Below, one piece after another: positions 12,601 through 24,836 of a stretch of DNA of 64,000 nt. Positions within the stretch are counted from its first letter, which is position 1. Each line of letters opens with the position of its first letter. Below the pieces are notes generated by a model. The model had not been told where the DNA came from and made no database searches. It saw only the letters and a program-made list of their open reading frames with translations. The stretch spans positions 174,606-238,605 of the forward strand of contig JAKSZT010054583.1 of assembly GCA_026826555.1 (NCBI GenBank), written 5' to 3'. Both the position numbers and the translations under genes were made by a program. Source of the stretch: Tolypeutes matacus. Lineage: Eukaryota; Chordata; Mammalia; Cingulata; Chlamyphoridae.

Positions 12601-13923
12601 CCAAAGGGCATTAAAGTTTATTTCTCTCCTATATTCCCATAACTTTTCTAATTTTTGGCACTTTGAAGAAAACGACAAATGCCAATGAATTTATATATTC
12701 AATGTCTTTTTGGAAACCCTGTATGCAAAGATTGATTCATCTTTCTTTCATTTTAACTAAAATGGTTATAATGCAGCTGGTGAAAATTTGCAAATTAATT
12801 TTTTATTAAGATCTGTTTAATTAGAAGAAAGGACAGTATAATTTTAAAAATAAACCATCCATAAACATAGTCCAATTGTAAAAGAAAAAAGTCTATTTTG
12901 TTCAAATATGGAAAATTTGCCTGAAGGATAAGTAACAAAATGGTATTTGAGGAAATACATAAATTGTACAAGATGTCCAATGCAATGCACAGCTTAAACG
13001 TTACTGAGTAACTTGGTGCATAATAAGGTTTCAATAAATAGATATTAATTAGTTTATTAATTGATGCCTGTAAAACTATGCATCAGTGATAAGAATAATT
13101 TCTCAGTGTCTTTCCCTGGGCAGATTTTTTTTCCTTCTTAATTCCTTTAAGTGGAAAAGTGACCTTAACCAGGGAAGTCTCCTATTCATGATAAGCCATG
13201 AAGACTAGAAAGGGCATTTTATCTGCTTTTCTCTTTATTGCCTTCTCAGTGTATAGTTCAATGTCTTGAACATAGTAGATATTCAGTAAATAAGTGTTGA
13301 ATGAATGATTTCATGAATAAATTTTTATTAATTCTCAGCAATTATTGTTTATAAGCCCCATCATCAAAATAATAGATTTTTGGGAAGGATATTCAATATG
13401 ATAAGTGTATATATCAAATGTAAGATGTATCCGATAATAGTAAGGAATTGCTTTCAATGACAAAAATTTATTTTGAACTAGCTTAAGCAAGAGGGGGATT
13501 TATTGGAAAGATATATCATCAGGTGACTGCAAGCAAAGTTTGGGAGAGATGAGAAAGGGTGTACCTGGATTTAAAGTGTACCTGTAACTGGAGACTATTA
13601 GTATGGCTTCAACCTCAGTAAAGACCAACATTTATATGGCCCGGCGAACATGTCTGACCATCAAGATTTAGATAGCTTCATATCTGCAGCACCACCCTTA
13701 CTTCCAACCACCACCGTTAGGGAATGTATTTTGTGATAGTTTTTACAAGGCTTATGTTGTAAATGGCTAGTTTAGGTGATCTGAATGAGCATACAGTTTT
13801 TGGTAATGTATTAGAAAATTAATCGAAAATATTTGATGGTTTAAAACTTCATAAGATATTCTGTCTAAAAAAAAACTGTGAATGTTTTAATAAAAGAGAA
13901 ATCAAATCATGTCTTATGTGGAA
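12601..13923. other. Intergenic sequence with an L2 3' end
   Basis: About 13240-13320 ('gaacatagtagatattcagtaaat', then repeated 'tgaatga') is a typical L2 3' terminus. About 13450-13730 resembles an old interspersed repeat of unknown class. No gene is seen. Confidence 0.45.
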
Positions 13924-13977
13924 TTTAATGAATATCAGGGATGAAAATAATTTAATGAATATCAGGGATGAAAATAA
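13924..13977. repeat. Perfect tandem duplication, 27 bp x 2
   Basis: The 27-base unit at 13924-13950 is repeated exactly at 13951-13977 (unit begins 'tttaatgaatatcaggg'). The exact identity suggests a recent slippage event or an assembly artefact. Confidence 0.95.
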
Positions 13978-13984
13978 TTTAAAT

Positions 13985-14100
13985 ATTTCAACAAGTTTTC
14001 AGACTCCGTGAGATCAGGTATGCTTATCTCTGTACACCTGGAGTTTAGCACATTGCTTGGTAAGCAATTGGTAAGTATTTGTGAAATGAATATATTGGTA
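13985..14100 (+). mobile_element. Short L2-like fragment
   Basis: 'agactccgtgagatcaggta', then 'tttagcacattgcttggtaa', then 'gtaagtatttgtgaaatgaat' follows the order of the L2 3' end. It is heavily decayed. Confidence 0.4.
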
Positions 14101-17100
14101 GTAAAATTTTCTCAAATCTCTTGTAATTAATTCATTATAGTGAGAGAAATAGACTACAATGAGGCAGTAGTAATTAAGAAAATATTTACAAAACCAATGA
14201 ATATATTCTGTATTGTAACTTATTCATAGTTACAGGAAAATTTATATACTACCAAGTGTTTATAAATATAATGACCTGCAATATAAACAGATATGTAAGG
14301 CAAATAGAATGTGTCCAGTTGGGTTTGGGTTTGTTATCATGTTGTTAAAGATGGCTTGAAATAGTACCTTTTTTCCTTTGGAATATATTGAATATGTTAA
14401 ACACACAAGAACTTCTTGAGAAAAGTAGAACTAAATAAAAATATAAAGATAACATTGAGACAAATGGTTATTTGTGCCAGAATACTCAGCTAAAAGAGTG
14501 ATAACATGGCCAAATGCTTAAATAAATATATACAGCTGAGACTTGCAGGATGATATGAATGCCAAATATTGCCGATTTTTAAAAATATTTGATTTTTAAG
14601 TGATTTTTCAATCATTTTGTATGGAAAATGGTTTGACACAGTGATTATTTGGAAGATATAAATGCAAGAAAATCATAAATATGATTATTTTCTTTCTGTT
14701 TTCTTTATTGCAATAGATGTAGCTCTCACCTATGGAAATGTGAATGCCTTTAAGAGGCAGATTCCTTTCATTTAAATTGAACTTGAGTATTTGCTTCCTA
14801 TAGTAATAAAGAAAATAGCTTTTAGTAATTTTGGAATGGGATTATTTAAAACTTATTTCTCTATTCCATAAGCAAGAATAAAATGAAATCTTAACGTTAG
14901 AAGGAGTCATAAAAATTGTGATTAACCTTTAATTCATACATGTAAAACCAAATATTCTGATGATTGAACCTTACCATCTAATGGCCTACTATTTAGGCAT
15001 CCTTACATATAGAATAATAAGTATAAAAGATTACATGGTTTAAAATTCAACATTAATAAAGAAATTATAGTATTTTTTTTTCTTATTGTAGGATTTTTGA
15101 TTCAGGTTTTAGGTTTCCCATGTAATTCCTTTCTTAGTTTAAAAGTAAATGTTCTTTAATGAATTATATTTACTTCTCTACATTATCTATTTCAAGAAAC
15201 ATTCTTAAGAAAAGTAAGGAAACCAGTGAAAGAAAATCATTCCTCTGTGTTTCAAAACTCATAGACTTCTCAGATCTTAACACAAACGAATAATGTTGGC
15301 AGAAATCATTCATGAGCTTTGATTAGGAAGTAGGCACCTATTGATGTGATATTCCACATCAATATAGACTTACTTCTTTTTTACAAGGTCTAGTTATGTA
15401 TCAATCAACTTGCTGCATGTGCTTCAGTTATATTATTAAGAGTAGAAAATTCAGTGGCTTAAAATTTAGGAATAAACAGAGAGTAAATGTGTTATAGTTG
15501 AAATGCAGGTTGTATAAATCTCTCTTTCTCATATGGAAGACTACTTAGGAGTAAATTAACCCAGCAGAATAAAGATATGCAGTAGATATTAAATGCAGAA
15601 AAACTCCAAAGACCATATTGTCTAGCTCTTAGGTAATGTAAAAACATGAATTTAATTTGTTTATTGCCAGTAGATGTTACCTTTTATACAGAAAACATAC
15701 TGTTTATTGTGTTTTTTTGACAGAACATAGCATTATTTAAAGGAAGAAATAGGCACACCAACATTTATTGATTTTTACTTTTACTGATTTTTACTTTGTG
15801 TTAGTCACTATGATAAATGTTTTGCATAATTTTTAAAATGCTATTACTGGAGTAACACAGTATGTATTTTTAAAAGTGTTAATTAAATCCAATATTTCAA
15901 TTTTGCATAGGAAATGCTATTTTGTCAAAATTATATATATATATGATTGGTTTCTTGAAAATAATTTTGTATTTACTGTTTATAGAATATTATAGTTGTA
16001 TATGAGACCAATTACAAAGTAATATAGCCCCATTTATTTATTTGTGTTAAGAATAGAATGATTCTTTGGGCCATAAAGAAACATCAAAAGTGCATATTAG
16101 TGGAATGTTAATTAAATATCTCATATAGGCAGTAAAAATTATTTAGACAGATTGGATTAATTAAGAAAAATGAATCGTGTTGTGATTTTTGAGCCTGATC
16201 TAAGATGAATTCAGCAGAACAAATCTACAGAAGACATTCCGCTTATAGGTGACAGAGAAATTCCTTTAGCAGTGGCACTGTATAGGACATTAGTGAAAGA
16301 ATAAACGCATATAGATAGTTAATATGAAAAGAACAGAGCAAATCCAGGAACAATTTTTTTAATAGGTGTCATGGTTTGGGAGGTAAGGTATTAAAAACAT
16401 ATGAATGCTTCCATGAAGTTTATAGCAAATTTAAGTCTTCATTTCCTTTCCTCCCATGCACTGTCATCCCACCCATAGAACAGTATTTCATTTTCAATAT
16501 TTGTAAGAAAGTAATTCAAATCAGCCAAAGCTTTCTTTTTCTTTTTAAACAATTATATTTCAGGGAAAGAACACTAAATTCACTAATGGTTACTCTTGTT
16601 TTCAACTTTTGTCATATTGAAACATTGCACTAGCCTATTGATGCCAATTAAAAATTGTGAACTGAAATTTATTCGAATTGTATTATTTTTAATGATGTTT
16701 AGAGAAAAGCTAAAACACAGTAAATTTATAATGTGGATAGCAATCAGAATTATATACTAGTTTTGCCACAGGCACATTCTAAATAGGGAGCAGTAGAATT
16801 ATAGCATGAAGGAGTGAGTTGCTCCTCTAGAGCATCTAAACTCTACACATATATTGTCATAGGAACAGTAAATTCTATGGTTGAACAGAATGGATTCTCA
16901 GGGCTGTGATTTGACACCATCTAATATTCTTTTTAAATTTTCTTTTAAATTAACTGTATTTTTTTCCAATGTCATTTATGTAAAGTCAAAATGTCTCAGT
17001 GTCAGTGTTAGGAAAATGTTTAGCTTTATTTAAAATTATTTCTTTTATTGGATGGGAAGTATATATAATATATTGCCTTTCTGTTTTTGTGCTGACAGCC

Positions 17101-17894
17101 ATGCAGCTTATAGCTAAATTATCTGTTCAGTTAATAGATAACGTGCTGTAGACTAGGGTTTGTGATTCCCTTCATACTGAGATCTTATTCTAATATCCGT
17201 ATGATAAAGGCTTTATTGACTGTATAAGAAGTTACAAATTTCTTTTGAAGTAAGAGTGCATATATTATAAGCACATAAATAAGTCAATAATTTATGAGTT
17301 AGTATCTACATACCCACCTGTTTCGGTTTAGTCAAGAGATTCAAATGCAATTTTAGAATTTATGATAGACACTAATCTGATGCCATTGGGTCATCTTTAA
17401 AAGAGATACAGATATAATAAAATGAAGAAGGATATTTCAAGGTTAATTTTCCTATTAAATTATATATTTTTTTCCAGGCCTTTCAAAGATGCATGTCATA
17501 TGTCTGACAGCTAAAAATGATATTTAGTCTTTTAGGTATTTTCAAAGATGAAACTCCTACTGCAATTGTACTGTATTGAATTATATATGATAGCTTTGTA
17601 GTGCAGATAGAATTCAGAGCATCAGCTTCTTTTTTACAGAAAATAAAGGGTATTAAAGACAAGTTATAAAGAAGAAAAATCACTACTTTCTCCATGATTT
17701 GCCTTCTCAGACAAAATAATAAGATGTGCTATTGGAATATAATGTGATAGAATTACATATAACTAAGGAATTGACAATGAAGTGTCACAGGAACAGATCT
17801 CTGCCATCTTCGAGAGGATCAATAAATGTTAGTGGGGTAGCATCATCAAACACTGCATGAAGAACAACAACAACAACAAAAAAAAAACCCTGAA
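14101..17894. other. Long AT-rich intergenic stretch, nothing recognised
   Basis: No gene, RNA gene or confidently named repeat is seen. A TA-rich tract occurs near 15934-15945. Confidence 0.5.
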
Positions 17895-18030
17895 TTTATT
17901 CCCTTGGGACTTTAAACAAATTGCTTAATCTCTCTGAGTTTCAGGTAGATCTGTAAAATGGGGATTAGTAATATTTGGTCTCACCAATTCTCAAACCTCT
18001 TGGTAGGTACAAATGAAATGTTCGTGGAAA
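17895..18030 (-). mobile_element. MIR SINE fragment
   Basis: The plus-strand text 'acaaattgcttaatctctctgagtttcag', then 'tctgtaaaatggggattagtaat', is the reverse-oriented MIR core. Confidence 0.75.
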
Positions 18031-20232
18031 TGTTTTCAATCATTACATCTCTAATTGTTTTTTTAAAGACACTTAAAGACCCCAAAAGTAAAATTAAAAT
18101 CATTAACAAAAACCTACACTCTTGGTTAAAAAGGTTAATTTTATATGATTAATATTATATATTAAGGTAAATCATTCAGGGAAAGTAAAACATGAACAAA
18201 TATATCAAATGCAAAAAATAAATAATGACCCCAAAGCAACCATATTATACCTTTGAGATCATTTTCAAGCCCTGAACCAGTTCCTGCAAAACTGAATCAC
18301 AAGTATTCTCCAGTTTGTACCTGCTAGTTCCACAAAACCAATAATGGGGGTTGGTTGGAATTTTCTAAGGGAAAATAAGGTAATTTATGTTAGACATTTT
18401 GCTAAGCTCTCTGCTGTATTCTTCATTCATATGAAAGATTTCTATTAAGGAGACTGAGTCTCCCTGAAATATGGAATGCTAAAGTTACCTTCTTTAATAC
18501 CTTTATGGTAATTTCTAATATATAGTAATGATTTACTTAAATAAAAAATTTTAAACAATTTTTCAGCCAAAACATATGCAACCAAAGTAAAACAAACTCA
18601 AATTAGGAAGGGCCTATCGATGCTTTTCCTGTGAGACAGGAAGTATCTTTGAGAGCATTCTAAGTAAAATTAGAATATAGGAAATAATCAATCAATCAAC
18701 CAATCAACTCTTTAGAGAATATTAGAGTATATTTGTTAATGCTTTTATCTTTAACATTATAAGTGCTTTTTGTAGAGTTCCAGTTAATTTTAATTGTTAT
18801 ATTTTATACAAAGTCATGCAACAATTTTTCTCATTTTGCCTTAACCCTCTTACATGGATATGCTTTGCAAACCTATCTATATTGTTCATTATGAAATTAA
18901 CTCATAAGAAATCTAACATTGTTCATTTCATATTTTTTGAAAGGCTGTCAGTTTTCACTCATTTTGTCAGATTCTAAGAACTTAGCCTGAATTTTTTTTC
19001 TTCCCCTTAATTTTTCAAATAGGAATCTGAATTGATTGAATACTTTTTATCTGTTACAGTAGATGCATCTCTAGCAATGTACTGCAGAACTACCCAAAAG
19101 AAATTGTGGTGAAAATAGTCAGTAGTCACTGAAAGCTCTTGCTCCTTTTTATGCCACAAAACAAAATGGAATTTTAAAAACTTCCAATCTATTCCTTTAT
19201 CATCTTTATATTTTAAGAAAGCTTTCAGAAGGCCCAGACACAATATGAATCTATTATCATTCCTATCTCAGATGACATAATCAAATGTATGCAAGCAATG
19301 ATATTAAAATATGAGCTAGTCTTGAGAAGGTTGCAGATCTAGATCAATTAGTATAGATAGCTTTTGTATTCTTCAGCTGTCTGTGAGGTTATAGTTGGTG
19401 CAGATATATACAGTTGATTTGAGAGTATTTTTTATTGTTACATAAAGTTGTGGATGAGGCTATTTATTCATCTTTGCTTTATTACTGCACTAAATACAAG
19501 CCAATAATGCATTATCCAGTCCCTATTTTTCATTATTCTTTTTTGAGGTTTAGAAATATCGTTTGTTTGCCATAAGGAAGACAAAATAAACTCAGTGTTA
19601 ATGGTTTTTTACGTCCAATTGTCTTTAACAAGGAATTACTTCCATCTAGATCACTTCTGGATTTAGGACATGAAATAGAAATATTACTACTAGGACTAAT
19701 TGGAATTGTATTGACCATGCAGTGAATTCTTGATTTTCCACAATGTCTTCCCAAAGTCTTTGGGTAGACGTCTAAAAATAGTGGAAATGGGAACTCTGAA
19801 TTGGGCTTTTAGTCAGGAGTATTGACAGAGTTTCCAAGAGCCCAGAGTAAAATCAGAATTTAGTATTAGTGGTGAATCTCTGCCCTTTGGTTTGAATATA
19901 TTCTTTTCTCTATCTCTGTTATCCTCCCTGGCTTTTTAAGTGCATCGGAATGAAAGCTTTAGCTCAAAAACTTTTATCTTAGTGGGTATGTGTGTGCATG
20001 AATGTACATGTGCTTTAAATCAATTCCTAAAAGATGAGTATTCACCATGAAAGATACAATAAAAAAGGAAGCCTCATGGCAATTTTGGAGCCTTGGAGAC
20101 ATCTGTATTTCAAGCATTCTCATCTTAGCCTCTCTGGAATTAGTGTTGCTATAAATCTATATGCTTATTTTTGTTAAATAAAACTTTACATTTGCAACGT
20201 CTTTATATATACCTTTTCTTCCCCAAATTATT
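18031..20232. other. AT-rich intergenic sequence, nothing recognised
   Basis: No gene or nameable repeat is visible. Small 'aatc' iterations occur near 18687-18706. Confidence 0.5.
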
Positions 20233-20258
20233 CCTCAGCTATTCTTTTTTTTTTTTTT

Positions 20259-21392
20259 AACATCATAGAACATCTAAGTGCCTATCACCCCACTCAGAGG
20301 GGTTCCTGAGAGCTCCGGAGACACCCTGGTCCTATATAAGGGGGGATAGCCCCAGAGACTGATGCCTTATCAGTGGGTTCTATTTTGGAATCTGTGCTCC
20401 TGAGAGTGACAGAATTAGACTCAAATAAGTCCTCCCTGCACATGGTTCACCAGTCCCTTCTATTCAAACCTACATGTGATGCTGGAGTTTTTTAGGTATA
20501 CTTCCAGAGACTGGAGCCTCCCGCCTACCTATGTGCCAGGTGTGCATGAAATCTAGGTGGAGCTGCAACTCCTACCCTACAGCTCAATGGACTCATCCAA
20601 GTCACCTGGTGAGGAGACAATGATGGGAAATGGCCATCCCAGGGAATGGAGAGGGCCTGCATCTGCAGGCAGGATCATCCCACCCACCATATCCATGGGA
20701 TATAAGCCCTCTCTCACTTGGAGTTGGAGTGGACATCACCATCCCAGTCGCCTCTGGATTGGGGGAAGAACTATGGACTAGAGTGGACTTGATGGTATTC
20801 TCTTGCTCACATATGGTGATTCTTGCAATGCAAGAAATTATAACAATGAGGTGGAGCCAGTGGCCACTTGACAGTTTTTTTGGGTNNNNNNNNNNNNNNN
20901 NNNNNNNNNNNNNNNNNNNNNNNNNNNNNNNNNNNNNNNNNNNNNNNNNNNNNNNNNNNNNNNNNNNNNNNNNNNNNNNNNNNNNNNNNNNNNNNNNNNN
21001 NNNNNNNNNNNNNNNNNNNNNNNNNNNNNNNNNNNNNNNNNNNNNNNNNNNNNNNNNNNNNNNNNNNNNNNNNNNNNNNNNNNNNNNNNNNNNNNNNNNN
21101 NNNNNNNNNNNNNNNNNNNNNNNNNNNNNNNNNNNNNNNNNNNNNNNNNNNNNNNNNNNNNNNNNNNNNNNNNNNNNNNNNNNNNNNNNNNNNNNNNNNN
21201 NNNNNNNNNNNNNNNNNNNNNNNNNNNNNNNNNNNNNNNNNNNNNNNNNNNNNNNNNNNNNNNNNNNNNNNNNNNNNNNNNNNNNATTTTTGTAAGCAAA
21301 TACACATATATGCATATATATTTATATATCATTTTGCAAATGTTTGTATGTATTGTGAGAATTTAGATTTTTACCCATAAAAAAAAAAAAAA
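20259..21392 (+). mobile_element. Young LINE-like poly(A) element, copy 2, inside SINE 1
   Basis: It begins after the SINE's T run and ends in an A run at 21379-21392. It shares 20703-20885 with 55874-56057 essentially base for base (one T-run length difference), and its end with 1-191. It sits at a T-run/AAAG junction, the kind of site L1 endonuclease prefers. Long open frames drawn through the N gap are artefacts. It is most likely the 3' untranslated part of a recent xenarthran L1; this copy shows about 430 bases more of the 5' side than copy 3. Confidence 0.65.
20886..21285. other. Assembly gap (400 N)
   Basis: An unresolved stretch inside copy 2 of the young element. The matching interval in copy 3 (56058-56406) is 349 bases, so the true missing length is probably close to 350. 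Confidence 0.99.
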
Positions 21393-21727
21393 GATTTATT
21401 TATTTACTTTATTTATTTATTTTTATCCCCCACCCCCAAATGGTTCTGTCGTCTGTCTGCTCATTGTTTGCTCACCTTCTCCAGGAGGCACTGGGAAGCG
21501 AAACCGGGACCTCCCTCATGGGAGGTGCGTGCCCAATAGCCTGAACCACATCCGTTCCCCGTGGGCTGTGGCATCTGCTGGCTTGTGCCATCTGCTGGTT
21601 TAGGTGTTTGCTCCTTGCAGCAGGTGTGGCGTCTGCTCATCTCCTTTTGGAGGCACCGGGACCTGAACACGGTGGTAGGCAGGTGTCCAACTGGTTGAGC
21701 CACATCTGCTTCCCCTCAGCTATTCTT

Positions 21728-21830
21728 GAAGTTGTTATGAAGGATATTTTTATTACCATTTTATAGATAAGGAAACTCAGATTCAAAGAAGTTGGCTTTG
21801 TGTAAATGTCACAAAGCTGAGAGACAATGC
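21728..21830 (+). mobile_element. MIR SINE fragment
   Basis: 'ttattaccattttatagataaggaaactcag', then 'ttggctttgtgtaaatgtcacaaagctgag', is a MIR core with the 'cacaaagctga' box. SINE 1 inserted at its left edge. Confidence 0.75.
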
Positions 21831-22974
21831 TTATTTTATCTAGGCCATCTCTATCTGGGACCACTTCTTTTTCTAGTAAACGGTATGATTGTGGCTTTCA
21901 AGACTTTTTTTTTTTTTTTACCAGATGGCTTAGAAACCAATCATTTGTCCAAAAAATGTTTATTAGTATTTTAAAAATCACATGTGCCTTGATTTTTTTT
22001 TTAATACCATATTCTCTCAATTATAAGTGGCACACTTTCCCTATTTGTTTCTGAAAATAAGATGCCACTACAGTTGATGCCACAAGAATGACTCTTTCCT
22101 GAAATTAAATTAATAATATTTATGGTGTTACAGAGCTGAGGAGGCACAGACTTTTGTGTACAACCCCTGTGTCTAGGAATCTTTATTGTATGTCTTTGAA
22201 TTCTCTGCCTCTACACACCCCCAAAATATTTTCTGTTTTTGTATGGACAATTTCACCTAAAGATTAAAATACAATGTCATTATTTATCCATTTTCATACT
22301 ATTTTAAATTATTTTTTTATAATCACTCACTTTCCTCTTCAGAAAAAAATCCTCATTGCATAATTTTCTTTTCTGAATTTGGTTTAATATCTAGCAGTTT
22401 TTTTCAATGATCTCATCAAATAGCCACTGAAGCTTTTCAATAAAAGATTTTCTTATTTAGATGCCTTTTTTCCATTGTGTTTATATAAACATTTCCCTGT
22501 CTTCATACTTCACTATCTTCCATGACATCTCTTAGGTATTTTTCTAACTACTAGAAAAAATATCTGTGTAAAAAATAGTTTTAGAATGTCTTCTGAACTT
22601 TTATATCTTTTCCTTGAGTAGGTTTTACTATGAGGGATCACAGGACCTGTGCAGGATGAAAGGCAGGGATGAAAAAAAATTAAATTGAACAAATGGCCCT
22701 AAGAGTGAGGTATGGGGAGAAGTAGATATTGTTCCAAAGTCTCATGTTCAAAGGGCCATAGCTCCGTTTTGGGGGGTAGGAGGACTACAATAGTGAACAA
22801 AAAAAAAAACCATTGCTGAATCCTTACTGAATGGCTCTAGCCCACGTGGTAGCATTTAGTGGAAAACTCAATTCAGGACTTAATCCAAGGCATACTTTAT
22901 GTTAGACCTGTGACAGCAAAGGTATTTCTAACAACGAGTGTAACAGAAGCTAGTTGTTAGGGTCATTGTCTTGG
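21831..22974. other. AT-rich intergenic sequence
   Basis: No gene is seen. Some T runs occur. Nothing is confidently named. Confidence 0.5.
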
Positions 22975-23125
22975 TCTGGTTTTGTTCATTTGTTCAGCAT
23001 GTATGTATAAAAACTATGCTAGTCATTGGAGCCCTAAAATGAACAAGATGTGTACAGTTCCTTTTTCCTACCAAATTTAGAGTCTGTTGGGAAACTCAGT
23101 CAAGTAATAGGCAATTACAATGAAG
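22975..23125 (+). mobile_element. L2-like relic
   Basis: 'actatgctagtcattggagccctaaaatgaacaag', then 'tagagtctgttgggaaac', follows the L2 order. It is heavily diverged. Confidence 0.5.
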
Positions 23126-23429
23126 GACTTTAGTTTGCTACCAGGAATAATTCCAGCTAATTTCCAACTTTTTGTTTAAATAATTTTAATCATATCCAGT
23201 CATTTGGAGCAACTTAGAAAAATGTCAAAAGGATGGAGAGACCACTGACTATATGCTATCTCCCATGCCTTGGTAATGAGACAATGCCATTATCTAAACC
23301 TCAGAACGAGGCTTTTCCATAACTCCAAAATTAGAGTAAATTAAATATTTTCTCAGTACCTTTCAATGCCTTCCCTTGCCCAGCATTCTAGATCAAAAGG
23401 ATTGGTCTTCAAGAGATTCTTACCAAACC

Positions 23430-23640
23430 TACTTTGATTTATTTATTAAGATCTTAGTGTGTGCTAGGAACTCTGCTAAGTCTTGAGGATATTATGGTAT
23501 ATAAATAGATCTGCTAATATGTTTCCTATCCTTAGAGAGCCTACAGTCTAGTGCTAAGGAAAAATATTAGATAAAAAATACAAATGAATATTTAAGTCAG
23601 TGTTTTATAAATGCTATGAAGGAAATTATAGAATTATGGA
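23430..23640 (+). mobile_element. L2-like relic
   Basis: 'gtgtgctaggaactctgctaagtcttgagg', then 'agagagcctacagtctagtgctaagg', matches the same ancient LINE layout. The LTR at 23655 follows almost directly. Confidence 0.55.
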
Positions 23641-23654
23641 ATTTCCTAGTGAGG

Positions 23655-24083
23655 TGTGGTAGGTTGACTTAATGAACCCACAGAACACATATTCTTAATC
23701 CGTATCCCTGTGGGTGTGAACCATTGTAAATAGGACCTCCTGAAGGTTTTATTTTTAGTTAAGGTGTGGCCCAACTAAATGAGGGTGGGCATTAATCTGG
23801 ATTACAAGAGGCTTTATAAAGAGCAAGCCACAGGGAAGAGCCAGAGCCAGAAGTCAGCAGAAACTAGAAGAGCAGGGAGAAGGGAGAGGACATCGCCACG
23901 TGACAGGATGCAGAGATGGTGGATACAAGTCTAGAGACTCCAAAGCTTGTGGCAAGCCAGCACCTGAATGCTATTGACACATGGAGGAAGCAAGCCTTCT
24001 ATCCTCTGAAACAGTGAGACAATAATTTCCCCTTGTTTACCCATTGAGTGGCATTTGTCATAGCAGCCGGGCAAACTAAAACA
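23655..24083 (+). mobile_element. Solo LTR (ERVL/MaLR class)
   Basis: TG...CA ends ('tgtggtaggttgac' to 'gcaaactaaaaca') with flanks 'tgagg' (23650-23654) and 'tcagg' (24084-24088), a 5-bp duplication with one change. The interior 'gaggacatcgccacgtgac' and the 3' 'gtcatagcagccgggcaaac' fit MaLR-type LTRs. It is 429 bp with no internal coding region. Confidence 0.75.
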
Positions 24084-24088
24084 TCAGG

Positions 24089-24824
24089 TTAGTGGGAGCT
24101 AATTTAGTTGAAAATGAAAAGGCTCTTGATGGAAGTGTGATTTATTTGGAATCCTGAAGGATAAAAAGTTATTCAGGCCTGGGCATGGGAGAATGACCAA
24201 CAGTTAGTCCCAGCTCATCTTATATTTCTAGATTTACAAATTTGGTCTTGTTTCTTGAAATTGTCAATTACTTTAAGTTTATGTGTCTATAGGCCTGGAT
24301 CTGAATTAAGTTGGAGAAGTAAAAAAACAAAAATTATATCATGCAAATGTCTCTCCATTTAAGATAGGAGACTCTGAGGAGCCAAATCAGGGACTAAGGC
24401 AAGATTAGCAGGTAAAACTTTCAGCTCCCTTTATAATTTATGGTTCTAAATCTAAAGTTTAGTATTAGCCTTCAACCTGAGGTGCTAAGACATAACATTG
24501 GGTTGGGGAAGGTGTGTTCTAGGTCGGATTTGCAGGGCAAGGGAAGACGTCTAAAAAAAATGATTTCAGAAATGAAATCTGAGTGATGATTAGGAATTAG
24601 GATAAGGGCAGATGGTGGACGGAGAAGCAGAAGGATATAGTGAAAGAGGAACTTGAAAAGAGACCCAGAGGCAGGAGGCTGTGGTTCAGTTTTAATGGTG
24701 AGCTGGTGGAGGACACTGGAGGCAAAAGTTGATGTGCTGGGAGAGATGCACAGGAAAGGCAATGAGAAGCCACTGGCTTGTATTAAGTAGACGAGTGCCT
24801 TGATTGGATTTTTTTCATTTAAGA
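24089..24824 (+). mobile_element. Ancient unclassified repeat, interrupted by SINE 2
   Basis: Text such as 'gaagccactggcttgtatt' and 'agtgccttgattgg', then 'agatcactcag', continues after the SINE with 'ggctgcaattttgaaaatg' (25255 onward). This matches a widespread old mammalian repeat that I recognise but cannot name safely. Similar text appears near 41340 and 57960. Confidence 0.4.
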
Positions 24825-24836
24825 AAGATCACTCAG

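Larger units (their letters stand above)
20245..21713 (-). mobile_element. DAS-like tRNA-derived SINE 1, split by a younger element
   Basis: The SINE lies on the minus strand: its tail is the T run at 20245-20258 and its body resumes at about 21391, ending 'gttgagccacatctgcttcc', the reversed tRNA-like head. A perfect 14-bp target duplication 'cctcagctattctt' (20233-20246 and 21714-21727) brackets the whole composite, so SINE and intruder are separate events. The duplication overlaps the first T residues of the tail, as is usual. Confidence 0.85.

Noticed and set aside
20602..21380. Several 160-237-codon frames on both strands around the 400-N gap
   Set aside because: Most of their length is undetermined bases; the remainder is the young element.
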